64,000 bases of DNA from assembly GCA_030340625.1 (NCBI GenBank), contig JAOPHQ010000850.1, positions 248,001 through 312,000 on the forward strand. Direction: 5' to 3'. The first letter of the stretch is position 1, and each line of letters begins with the position of its first letter. The notes beneath the pieces are model-generated. The model was not told the origin of the DNA and did not search any database. It saw only the letters and a list, made by a program, of their open reading frames with translations. Made by a program: the position numbers and the translations under genes. This document shows, piece after piece, positions 23,181 to 34,475 of this stretch. This DNA is from Merluccius polli. Its lineage: Eukaryota > Chordata > Actinopteri > Gadiformes > Merlucciidae.

Positions 23181-23290
23181 TTGTGCAGGGAGGTGTACCC
23201 AAATGCAGAGATCAGACTCAAAAGGGTAGATGCAAAAGGAAGCTTTAATTCATGTAAACAAGCAGAGAGAAACAAACAAGGAACTGACAA

Positions 23291-23896
23291 AATGGGGCAT
23301 GGACTAAGAAAAATGACGTGTGTCATTTGCACCAAGTTGACAGTTGGCAACATTTAGACTCAGGGCTCAGCTTTCTGTATCTTAAAAAAAAACATAAAGC
23401 AATCCACAACATGACTTTAAAAACTAGATAACTATTCTATCATTGTGTATGGTCGTACATGGCGTATATGGTGTTATTATGCGTCATAAACACTCCATAA
23501 TAATTAGCAACACTTCTGTGCAGGATAATATGTGCTGGCAAATGCAAATCACACCTCCGATGTGACAAGTGTTATATTGGCTGAAAGCAGCCTGGCATTG
23601 TGTATTCAAGCTAGGCACCTTTATCTGTTGCCCTCCACCTCTCACACACATTCACAACAAGGAGAGGTGTGGCTAGCAGCCCTGAATTCCACAACATAAC
23701 CGGCTCTGTTTTTAATTAAGTCAGAGCTGTTGGAGGCCACACGGATGACATGCTCTTTATGCAGGGTCCAATTAGCCAAAAGAAGGAGGGATATGATTTC
23801 ACACGCTCGCCAGAGTCCATTTGAGAGAGACTTGCCCAAAGAGGGGGACTTGCTGAGGTGGACATGTTGACTGTGGCTTGAAAAGCCCAGGTGAAA
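23291..23896. other. No gene; possible conserved non-coding stretch at 23640-23880
   Basis: 23640-23880 is non-repetitive and has balanced composition. It contains TTTTTAATTAAGTCAGAG and GGTCCAATTAGCC, homeodomain-type ATTA motifs. This is only an impression of the kind of sequence seen in conserved elements. Confidence 0.25.
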
Positions 23897-24145
23897 AAAT
23901 ACTGTACTTGAAGTATAGTTTTTTAAAGTGTACTCTTAGTTAATTATGAAAAGTATGTCTAATTAGCACAACTTTAAGTCTACTAACAAGTACACTTAAG
24001 TTGTCCAAAAGTAGTACATTTGGAGAACTTAAGTACTTCAAGTGTATTTAGTAGAATGTTAGTTATGTTATTTAGTATGGGTCTAATTTAGGATACTATT
24101 TGATTACTTAAGTACTATTTGATTACATAAGTACACTAATAATAA
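23897..24145. repeat. Repeat rich in AAGTAC/GTACTT motifs
   Basis: Many self-complementary GTACTT, AAGTAC and AAGTGTA strings; a lone AAGTATACTTAAAT follows at about 24365. Includes a 20-bp direct pair (ACTATTTGATTACTTAAGT and ACTATTTGATTACATAAGT) at 24095-24135. It resembles dispersed AAGTACACTT-type repeats of fish; class unknown. Confidence 0.6.
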
Positions 24146-24529
24146 AAAGAAGAGGGTGGAGCTCAATAGCTTATCTTTCCCAACGGCTCGGTAGTAAGAA
24201 AAACTCTCCTCCCCAATAAAAAAGCCTGACCTGTTTGACAAACGGGACCGGTCACCAACCTGTCTATCGCAATCATTTCAAGTGGATCGCAAACATGAGG
24301 AAGAAAAAAATATTTTTATCCAGAACTGCTTGTTATAGATTTAATATTAATATATAATTTTGTAAGTATACTTAAATAATAAAATTTAAAAAAACATTTA
24401 TCACAGAGTGAAATATAAGTTCTTGTGACAGAAGTTTAATCAGAGTAGAGGATTCTTCTTTCTGCCATGCTCTCTTCTAAACTACAGAATGTGACATGGG
24501 AGAGAGTGTGGTTTGCTATTAATGGAGTA

Positions 24530-24593
24530 TCCCTCTACCCCACACAGTAGCCTATCAGAGGTCCCTCTACCCAACACAGTAGCCTATCAGAGG
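24530..24593 (+). repeat. 32-bp tandem duplication, 2 copies
   Basis: TCCCTCTACCCMACACAGTA...CAGAGG occurs twice with a single difference. Confidence 0.97.
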
Positions 24594-25294
24594 TTACAAG
24601 AATTTTGACCTAAAATCAAGTGCTATAAAAGAGTGTTCGCTTATTAGTGCGACACTGGCCAAATTAGTGGGGCTGAGGCTGATCGAGTCCTCTAGATGTG
24701 CATCGCCAGCATCACTGGCGAGTGCATTTCTGTTTACGTAATTTAATTAATTGTCAGATAGTGATTACAGTCTATCGCTCCTATGATATTTGGAAATGTT
24801 GGATTGGAATATCGGTCTCAGACCGATATAAGAGATACAACAGAGAACAGACACAACAGACTGTTGTGCAGCAGTGTATGGAAACAGCCAGGTATTAAAC
24901 AGCTGAGCGAGGGCTGGGAAACTCCTATAGGTCTATCTCCTTACTCAGAGGAGACATGCCAGTAGCCAAAAACCTGATGGTGGAGAGGACATAAATAAAC
25001 GCTGATGGTGTCATTATTCTGTAGCCATTACACTGTGCAATCAACATTTACTTCATGTTGATAAGTTAAAGCAAAAAAGTTGTCTACAGCACCTTTAAAC
25101 GCTATCGTAAATTTTATGTAAACATTAACAGCTAGCGCCAGTTTTCCTTTTTCATGATGGCTTGATTATTAATCAGCAAAACAAAGGAACACATAGCAGG
25201 TGTATTGACTGCACCTGAAGCTGCACCTGTGCATGCACCATCACCAAGCAATTGGCATATAAGCACATCTGTGGTCACACATTTATGAAGGGAG
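24594..25294. other. No gene recognised
   Basis: Mixed-composition DNA with short open frames only. Confidence 0.35.
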
Positions 25295-25314
25295 CACACA
25301 CACACACACACACA
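25295..25314. repeat. Short (CA)n microsatellite
   Basis: About 10 CA units; the Cys-Val frame on the minus strand is an artefact. Confidence 0.9.
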
Positions 25315-26536
25315 GATCACACACACTGATCAGATTCAGGGAAAGCTCAGAGGCTCATGGGGGTTCCCACTGTACGAGTGGAGCCCTCAGAAGGTACAAC
25401 TGGCCAAGGCTAAGGACAAAACAAAGGCTATGTAAAACAGAGCACACCACCAATCAGTGAAAGAATGAACGCCTAAGGGCCATTGTCATGGTGAACAGAG
25501 TAATTGGATTTCTCCATGATAATCAGCATCTGTAATGCCATGCCGACAACTTCCCAGGCAACACGAAAAGGTCACGGATCCCTCTGCTTTCCTCCTAAAC
25601 CTCACGCCAGCCATTTCATTCTCTCCCATGGAGCATGCCAACAAGAGCCTTTTCTATTTTTGCATCAGCAAAGGAAGCCTTCACTGTTTGGTTTCAATTG
25701 CTAAGCATAACTGGCGTCTCGTCATTTCTTTTTTTTTTTTTTGCTTCAGCCTTGAATAAAGCCACTGCTCACCCATGAGGAGAAAAGTTGACCATCAATC
25801 ATTTGGCCTTCAACCAACAAGACAATTCAAGCTGATTGATGAATTCTGTTTTGCTTGTCAGCTGGAAACTTCCTCTTGGTTCTGTTGTCAAGGTTGGACT
25901 GAAGGTGGAATGACATTCAGAGCGTAGCATACGGTTGTGATATTTACAAAAGTAATTCTGTATTTTCCAGGTGAAACTAAAGACGAGCGTGGGAAAAACT
26001 GCATATGAGGCATATGATCTTTCAGGATTTGGTTCAATCGTGTAAAACGTGACAAAGCGTAGGCTACCAGCTGTGTCTTTTTAGCCCCTCTCAGGCTTTT
26101 TATGAGCTGGAGCCGACTCATGTTATGATATCATTGGGTTAAAGAGTTAGGTCTGCCAGCGTAGACAGGTGAACTTAATCAGTTTCTTTTTCAGCTGTAG
26201 AGCCAAGTTACGTTAAGATTTGGATGTGCAAGAACTAATGAACAGATGTTTTCATATTCGGCATAGTTTGTGGAAATGTGGTAATATGGTAATGAGCTTG
26301 CTTGATTCCACGTTTCAGTGGATCATCATGGAAACCATGAGTGAGAAGAGTGCGGTGTGGGTTTGGTTCCAAGGTAAACTAAAGCCAGTTCCCTCTCTTG
26401 TGGCAAGAGATGGATGGGGACATGTTTGTCAGGGTTTTAGTTTCCTAACATCTCCCAAAATATATACTAAGTATATTGTTATATATCTCCCAAAAGGAAA
26501 ATGTCACTGCTTCACACTGGATTGTTTTTATTACTG
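25315..26536. other. No gene; possible conserved non-coding stretch at 25440-25830
   Basis: 25440-25830 is non-repetitive, broken only by a poly-T run at about 25729-25742. No recognised coding domain. Open frames of 66-105 codons here and downstream do not resemble known proteins. Confidence 0.25.
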
Positions 26537-26700
26537 ATAGTTCATAATAATAATAATAATAATAATACATTCAAAACACTCAAAGACACTTTACAGCAAG
26601 GATAAAATCACATCATAAAAACATGGAAACATTTAGAATAGAAGATAATTACAAATGGGAAAGAAAAACAAGACAATATGAAAAAGACTTTAAACATTAA
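26537..26700 (-). mobile_element. Fragment of a retroelement 3' end ending in (TTA)n
   Basis: On the minus strand the sequence runs CCTTGCTGTAAAGTGTCTTT GAGTGTTTTGAATG and then (TTA)n. This is the layout of the common fish retroelement 3' end (AAGCG-CTTTGAGTG followed by a trinucleotide tail). Class not resolved. Confidence 0.5.
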
Positions 26701-28541
26701 AAGCAAAGTAGTGTGTGACAAGTATGTTGTTACACACTAAACCGCTGAAAAGTGACTTCTACTTCAGTAGAAGAGGCTTTGATTGGACCTCAGGGCACCA
26801 ATGCCCTACTGGAGGATCATCTCTTAGTTCACTTCAATTTAAAGTCAACTAAAATAGATCAGGTACTGATGGTAGTAATACTTACTGGAGTCCCCCTAAA
26901 GGCGTCATGAAAAAAACAAAAAAAAACATTTGGAGACCTTTTCTAAGTTTATCATGTTCAAACTTACTAACGTAAAAAAAAGAAAAATAAGCTAAGTCAT
27001 TCAGAAGAGATACAATCTAATGAATTAGTAATTTGTTAATACTTAGAAGTAGTAGTAGGGCTTATGTAGCTAATGCAGAAGAATGCTCTTAAACAAGTCT
27101 ATTCTGACTTTAAATAAGTCCTATAAATAACCAGGAATGAAAATGTAAGAAAAAAAAAAGGCTCAAAACAGCTATAAACACGGGAACTATTGCATTAGTC
27201 ACTGTCTTAATGAGGCTAATGTAAGATACTTGCACCTTCAACTGTTCATTGAAGGAAGGTGTGATGATTTGCGGTCTTCTCATCTGGATGTTCAGCCAAA
27301 AATGTGTGTATTTCATACATATTATCAATAGACTTGTTAGAAAAGGCTGTGCACATCAGTGATGATGCAATCTTAGAATGCATTAGGCCGTAATGCAATA
27401 TCCCATCTTGAGTGTCTCACTGCCTTGTGTCCATCATCAGAAATAGGTTCCAGGAATAAGATAATAAAATAAATGGATGGGTGGATATCATCATAATAAA
27501 TATTGATGTATCCCACATTACTTTCCCAGTGCTGGCCTGCAGTTGGGTGTGGAGAAGTTGATATCCAGCCTAAAGTTCAAACTATACTCCACCCGTAACC
27601 TCTAGAAACTCTAGAGGAAACTCTGCTAATCTTGTACTTCCAACAATACAAGGTTACTTTTTGAGTGGGACAAAGAGATAAGCACCCTATCACTGCGGGA
27701 CATGAGTGTCACTGTGGGACATGAATAGCAGCTGGTGGGGGTTGGTAGATGACAGTTTGACCAAACGAACAGATTTGTTCTGTTCGAAACGGTGGTGAAA
27801 TGTGAAAGAAACCAATACGCCAACATAGCTGATTAGCTATCTATATCTAACACAAACCAACAACGTTTCTCATACACTTGATCATCATTTTTCATTCCTT
27901 CTCACATTTAGATCTTTTTTTTGATTGTAACATTTACTTTACAAATTTGTAACGTAATTGTAACATTTACGTTACAAATATGACCGCAATGTATACATTG
28001 TGATGATTATTATGGCAAAAGAAAAGAGAGATACTTCAGGTTTAAGTATACTACATATAAATATGAAATATAATGTATAAGAGTTGTTGTAAACAAATAT
28101 ATTTTCCTGGCAGTGTGACTGCCATGGGAATACATGCCATACATTTTTAAAATTAACCATGTCCTCAAAGATATTTTTCTTTCTCAAATAGCGGTTTTGC
28201 CAACAAAGGGATAAACATGCCAGCAAACTCACAAATGGTAATTTATTTAAAACCTTTTTCCAAGGGTATATTCCAATGCCATGGTGTGCATAATATACAC
28301 AAGGAATGTTTGATGCAATTCGTTCGAGAGATTAATCATAACCAGACATGATACATTCCCAGACATTTGGCACTAGGGTTTACAGATAAATGATGTATAG
28401 ATTGTCATTTGGAGGAAACAACTAAGTTTACTTATCTCCCTAACATTTCCAATAAATACTTCATTGTTCACTGCCATTGTCTGGCAGAATTCACCAGAGC
28501 ACCCCTAACCCTAATTGCCTGTCTGGGGTTATCTTAGTATA
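26701..28541. other. About 1.8 kb with no gene recognised
   Basis: AT-rich. Includes a near-duplicated pair TTGTAACATTTACTTTACAAA and TTGTAACATTTACGTTACAAA (about 27925-27980) that can also fold through GTAACGT/ACGTTAC. Confidence 0.35.
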
Positions 28542-28564
28542 TGGACCATGGTTAACATGGTCCA
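28542..28564. repeat. Perfect 9-bp palindromic hairpin
   Basis: TGGACCATG, GTTAA, CATGGTCCA. Confidence 0.9.
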
Positions 28565-28623
28565 CGCTGTAACTTTGAAAGGACACTTTGAATGTCCTTC
28601 AGAGCTCAGTAATCTCCCTTGCA

Positions 28624-28777
<154 letters not shown>

Positions 28778-28993
28778 AATGGGGTTCCACTGCACTGGAT
28801 TAATCATACAAACTTTAGCACAAGCGATCTATACATCACACACAGATTTCGTGTCAGCCTTTTAACTTCCTGTAGCAGCACCACAGTCTGCATGCTTATC
28901 TCTATGATGAATCCCCTACACACAGAGTCCAGGAACTACTTCTTTACAAACGGCCGAGAGAAAAGATTAGTTGTGTAATATTGTGGAAAGGCA

Positions 28994-28995
<2 letters not shown>

Positions 28996-29051
<56 letters not shown>
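28996..29051. repeat. (GT)n microsatellite
   Basis: About 28 pure GT units, roughly 220 bp after the (GA)n. Confidence 0.98.
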
Positions 29052-29055
<4 letters not shown>

Positions 29056-30477
29056 ATCAGTTCTATTTTGCTTTTTCCTGTTCTTGCCTTCAGTTTCTAC
29101 TTAATATTTGGTATAGGAGAAAACAAGTTTTTAAAGGGGTTAGGTAAAAGGTAAAACCACACAAGTTATTTTACTAAGCAATCAGATAATAGATGTATCC
29201 CAGGGTTATCTTATCTGTGTGGGGGACTGGGAAAGACGAGAGTGGGAGCTGTGGTATCTGGATCAGATGGCCAATGTAATAGGTTTTTTTCCCCTGGTCA
29301 TTCTCCATGGACAACTATTTCTAGGGTATGGATTGTGACCAATTTATCACAACACACTTCGCCTGAGATGAGCACTCTAATCCATCTTCACGGTTAACTG
29401 GGGGCAGTTTGTCTGTTATTTACAGTTACACTTATTTTTTCTTCTTCTTTCAACTAAATGTGGTACTGTATTGGGCAATATGGTGTTGGCACAGACTATT
29501 TGTTTAATGAGTCCCCACTGACAAGTTTATGGCGTGACACTTTCCGTCTTTCATCTCAAGAAACCCAACGGCGGTGGCAGACGCCTGCTTGGGCGATGGC
29601 AGAAGTGTCAGCACTGGGCCAAAGACACAGACGTGCAGACATAAAAATACAGCTTCTGGCGAAAACACGCTAACAACATGCTAGTATGACTTTGAGTATG
29701 TGATTGTTAAGTCAGACTATTTATAATGTAAATAGAAAAAGGTTCAACCTGCTAGTACACTAACCACTAAGGCAAAGTCAAAGTGTGACCTGCTGTATTT
29801 GCATGTCCTTTTTTGAAATACTTAAATAATGAATGTCCTAGTTTTCAAATATATGAATTTGCATTGCCCAAAAAAGGGGCGCTTATTCAAAAATGGGCAA
29901 ATTATAAGTTGTCTTAGTGACATGAGCCCTATCAGTCACCTTTTCAAAAAACCCATTCAAACACTATGTCTTGCTGGCAGCATGCTAATTTGGTTTGCCA
30001 CTCAGGCCCACCAGTCTTAAAGCATTAGAGATTTCTGTGGCCAAATGTTAAAATCGGTCAAACTAAAATGTTTTCAAGTTAAGTTGCATTGGGCAGCCAC
30101 AGATCAGCACTTTAGGGCGCTAAGTCCAGGGCCCTGGTGTAGGGCCGTGGCAGCATTATAACATCATAACAGTGTGAACACTTGCAGAACATAGAGGTTG
30201 ATATAAGAGCCAAGCACAGCAAGGCCTCAGCCAATGACCACCAAGCGTTTAGGCGTCGTCAACACAACAATGCACAGCATATCTCTAGGGAGGCACTGAG
30301 GCAGATTTCGGGTCCGTCTTCTTCATATACAAATATATGTGCTTTGAAAGGTCAGTGGTCAGTGTATGCACGTTGAATTTGAATGGGAGTGCTGGTTTAA
30401 AGATGTATGATCATGACTGACTGAAGTTGTGTTATTACGGATTACTGCTAGCGGTTACTGAATGCTATGTGTATAGG
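29052..30477. other. About 1.4 kb with no gene recognised
   Basis: Short open frames (up to 71 codons) with no recognised similarity. Confidence 0.35.
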
Positions 30478-30720
30478 CTATAAAGGCACAGCCCTCTCAC
30501 AGAACTGCCCAACCTCGGGAACTTCATAACAAATCGACAGCAACATAGCAGTCAGTGCCGTCTCAGGATCACGTCTCCGTGGACGTCGTATTGCAACGGG
30601 CCTGGACCCGATCTCACTGTGGGGGAGAGCACAACATCCATGAGTATATTCATTAAACTCAACCACCCACAGCCGCCCTGCCCCTCTGTCCACAGCCGAC
30701 GCCAAGCCACGGCCCCTTCA
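30478..30720 (-). other. GC-rich island of about 240 bp with an open minus-strand frame; identity unknown
   Basis: Distinctly richer in G, C and CpG than its surroundings. On the minus strand a 75-codon frame runs from about 30705 to 30478. A good acceptor-like tract (GCTCTCCCCCACAG) lies inside it near 30620. In another minus frame the string GPGPLQYDVHGDVIL appears just after that acceptor and is soon ended by a stop. It loosely recalls the start of the ligand-binding domain of class C receptors (where GD-I-LGGLFP is usual), but the expected GGLFP does not follow. It could be a decayed exon, part of an unknown transposon, or chance. Confidence 0.2.
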
Positions 30721-30779
30721 CACCACAATATGGTTGAAGATTAATAATGCATATAATGAAATGTACAGAAATGATTACG

Positions 30780-31105
30780 AATAGTCACGATAGGATCTGA
30801 GAGACTCCACCTCTGTGGACATTTTCAAAAGAAATATTAGCCTGGCTTTTACTTAAGGTGCCTCATCATTTGTTGCCTTAGTTTCTAGGTCTTATTCATT
30901 GGCTTTAATACCCTTGTGTTTGCGACTTATTTATTTTTAAACGTTTGTATTGTTTTATTTTTGTAATTCTTAGTCTTGTTAAATTTATTAATTGTCCTTT
31001 TTTTTTCTTTTTGTCTGTTTTGTTTTAATCTTGCTCTGTGAAGCACTTTGGGCTGCATGGTTGTATGAAAGGTGCGATATAAATAAAGTTGGGTTGAGTT
31101 GAGTA
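30780..31105 (+). mobile_element. Non-LTR retroelement 3' end
   Basis: A short frame reading LRDSTSVDIFKRNISLAFT followed by a stop resembles the C-terminus of fish LINE ORF2 proteins. After T-rich DNA comes CTCTGTGAAGCACTTTGGGC and TGTATGAAAGGTGCGATATAAATAAAG, a highly characteristic fish retroelement 3' end. A GGGTTGAGTTGAG repeat serves as the tail. The 5' part is missing. Confidence 0.7.
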
Positions 31106-34029
31106 AATTGGCTCATACAGAGGCAGGCGCAGTCAACTCAAAAGAGATACTCTCAGCACATTTCACTCACTAATAGCTGACGGATGGCTAGGCCATTTCT
31201 AACAAATTGAACTCAAATAATAGCTTTTAAATCTTACCTATGGCAACCTTTTAAATAATGAAAAATGGGAGTAAGAGTCATTTTTTTCTTTTTGAGGAAA
31301 AATGTATTTTGAATAATATTCACTCAATATCATGAGATCAACTACTAGATATCATCCATAATCCATCATTGTCAAGATGTGCTGGATTATTATACTGACC
31401 TTCTTTGTATTACGCATTAACGTTGCTTCAGTTTTCCACGCCACTGTACTGGAAGCTGTAATGTGCGTTTGTCGCCAGGAAGGCAGGTTGGGGAAATTGT
31501 GTTGCTCTGGTTATTTATGAGAGAGTCAGGAGCCAGCCAAACAAGGAGTCAGCCTTGTTTAACAGCCATCGCTGCGTGTTCCTGGTGCATCAATTTCCAA
31601 TGAGCAAGATAGGGAAATCATTCCAAGTCGTTCCATTTCTGCATTGACTCATGCACAATAGCACACATCACTACAGACAGAGGCTTAGCCAAGTATGGGG
31701 GGGGGGGGGGGGGGGTTGCCAGCAGCTGTAGGATGCCCCTTAAATCCACTGACAAAAGGGAGGGAAAATAAATTCTTCACACTATTAAAGGAAAGGAAAT
31801 GCTCCACAGCAACTGAAGAGGAAAGCAGATACATTAAAGTATAAATGCTAGGTCGAAGCTTCGAGCACCTCCTATTTGCTAGACAGACAGAAGCAAACAT
31901 TGTTGCTTTTGGTAGTTTTGTCACTGAGACAAAAAAAAAACACACTACATGACGCAACCATAAATGCAGCCCTGAGGGCAAATAAACCTCCCAAGCTTTT
32001 AATTCTGAGCTGGGATCCAAACGACTTATCAACTTCCCCGCTGTCATTATGTACTGAGACCTGCTCCGCACCTAATGAAGGAGGTAAACTAATAAGATTG
32101 TGTGTGACGAGGAGAATCAAAGGCTGCTTCTACGATGATGAACTACCATCAAGGACTAATTGTGTCTCACTTAGTTCCAATAAGAGAGCGCCAAATGGAC
32201 TCTATTATGTGGTACGGGGTGGGGGTGACTTTTGAGGACACTGTTCACTTCCTCGACTAGTCGGGACAATGCATAACGTGGCAAACCATTTACACACATT
32301 TTGCTGGCATTGATTACTCCTAAACTTTAGAGTGGCCATTGGTCATGGCTGACTAATTGGCCCGGCCAGCTCAGGCTATTCTTTTGTCAATTGACGTTAG
32401 TTGTCAACACCAACACCTACCATCCTTAATTTATTGTTCCTCTCCCACTTGGAAGACAGTATTAAATACAGCTATAGCAGACTTGTTCGCATCCCAAGAA
32501 GGAATATAAAAATACACACATTGTAACACAGTGACTTTCTATGGTGCCCAAATTATCAGGTGTCTGTGATAGGTTGGAGCTGGCTTGGCGTATGCATCCA
32601 TCAAACGCTGCACTCAATGCCTCAGCCATTGTAGTTTTCCTTGGGGAAAAAAGGGCCCTCAAGTAGCAGCCTGAGAGCAACAGGGTAGAGCTACTGAATC
32701 AAGGTAATGGCTCAAGCCTGTGACTGTCAATTAATCATGGAAGGGACCCTGCTAATGACAACCAGGCTTGACCACACATACATGTTTGGGCATGGGTGGT
32801 GTTTAAATGTACTGTATACTTGTATAGTCAGATTATCCTCATCCTTACCTTAGAGAAATCTGCAAAAAAAGGAAATTGCCGTAAGCATAGCCCAATAGGC
32901 CCTTTTAACAGAAGGAAAAACACAGGTGTAGCTTATCACATGTATTATAGGTGCGTTTCATGTAGGCATGGCAGTGCACCAGTGTAGACACAACTATCTA
33001 CTCGACCATGCTGGTGCTGTGACGGACATAAATAAAACAGACCTAATGTTAAATGACAGGAACAGGAAGTTACTTTACCCTGCTACTGACGACCTGTGAA
33101 AAGGGTCCATTAACAGAGATCCTGTCCCTACTCAGGGAACCATGGCAACCAGGTTACCAATTACTTTTCATTTTTCTTCATAACGCATGTTTGCTAGCCG
33201 AGGTTTAAAATAAATGTAAAACAAATGTGTCTATGATGTGTTTCTATTATGAGGGGCAATGTCAACGCTAGACATCCTTGTCCCCCATTGGTATATTATT
33301 GGACATCCTCAAGTTTGGAGTGACTGGCTGTACACGTGTCTTGACTAAAGTAATGTTCTGAAAGCTGTCATGACCTTGAGCTTAGATTGAGTTGAGCGTC
33401 TTTGTTATCACTCGGCTATTCATGAAGACTGAGGAAAATGAGAGCAATATTTAATGAGAAATATGTAATGAGATCATGTGCTTAATGGTGTGAAACGGTA
33501 GGCCATGCGGTGGTCCTCTATATGGTGGCTTGAGGTCTAAATATCACCTCAAACTGCATGCGTAACTTCTTCCTGTGACTTGAAATAATATATTTCACCA
33601 TAAACTGTAGGGCTTGTCTTGCTATTGACCGCACCAGCCCCAATGCAATTGTGGGCACTTTTGGACCGAATGCGCGGCCGATGGATGACATGGTTAAAAC
33701 TAAATGAGGTAAAAGTATACAATGGGAGAACAGGAATCAATGGACAAACAACCGATATTCTCATCAAGTAAGCCAAAGTTAGTCCTGTTCCCATTGTCAT
33801 GATTCCTCATGCATTAAATTAGAGGAAGAGAAATTAGACTGGATAACAATTCATTAAAGAGCCCTTTGTGACTTTTTGGAAGCCCACGTCCATGCTACAA
33901 TAAAGTCATACATACAATAACCTCTAATTTCCCATTGTCTACATCCAATTTGTACTAACTAATACACCATGGCCATAGTCATGATATGCAGAATGCTCTC
34001 CCGATTTACTGATATGCCTGGTGATGTAA
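31106..34029. other. About 2.9 kb with no gene; G20 run at 31697-31716
   Basis: Unique-looking DNA. 31460-31640 is balanced in composition and could be conserved non-coding sequence (impression only). The minus-strand 128-codon frame at 31685-32071 ends in the poly-G run and shows no domain. Confidence 0.35.
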
Positions 34030-34475
34030 TAATAATAATAATAATAATAATAATGACGATCATGAGAAAGCCCCTCCGTAATAACAATCAACCTATACAT
34101 ACACAATGATTGAACCTACTCATTACTTGTGTTAACATACAGGGTCAGAAGGAAGCCCCTCTCAACTGTGATTGAATCCAGAGACTGTGATTGAATCCAG
34201 AGACAATGGGTGCTGTGTTCTGCTGTCTGCAATCACATGACACAGCAGTGTGGCCCTACGGCCTGACCGCAAGGAGGTATCGACTTATAGATATTCTTAG
34301 AAGGGCCTGTCTGACGAGACAGGAAGAGGAAGTGTCGCTCACATGTTTTAGCTGTGTTGGAGTGTAATAATCAGTGGCTTCATGAACCTACTCTGGATTG
34401 CATTTACAATTGCACTCTGTAATACATAATTTTAATATTATACTTTATTCATTCTCCGAGTCCTACCTTCATCAC
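34030..34475 (+). repeat. Dispersed repeat, copy B (longer form)
   Basis: Matches copy A at 18607-18831 on both sides of an extra segment of about 210 bp (34166-34377). The extra segment starts with a doubled GTGATTGAATCCAGAGAC and contains GTGTCGCTCACATGTTTTAGCTG. A (AAT)n run lies at 34028-34054. The A/T-rich right part with AATACATAATTTTAATATTA could serve as a polyadenylation region, so this may be a solo LTR; TG...CA ends and a target duplication were not proven. Confidence 0.75.

Larger units (their letters stand above)
22339..23290 (-). mobile_element. Ty3/Gypsy-like retrotransposon leader remnant carrying minisatellites
   Basis: On the minus strand, 23290 to about 23181 reads like the end of a fish Gypsy LTR: an AATTAAAG polyadenylation-like signal, a pyrimidine-rich part, then CTCTGCATTTGGGTACACC and a TGATAGAAGAACCCAACC leader. 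A gag-like start follows (next entry) and then 21-bp repeats. At the far end GAGGGCTTAAATACACAGG near 22365 resembles a TATA-type LTR promoter. No pol, no matching second LTR and no primer-binding site could be shown, so this is a remnant. The family assignment is from memory of the LTR-end wording. Confidence 0.45.

Noticed and set aside
30545..30620. Class C receptor exon (GPGPLQYDVHGDVIL)
   Set aside because: The match is short, the expected GGLFP continuation is absent and a stop follows at once.
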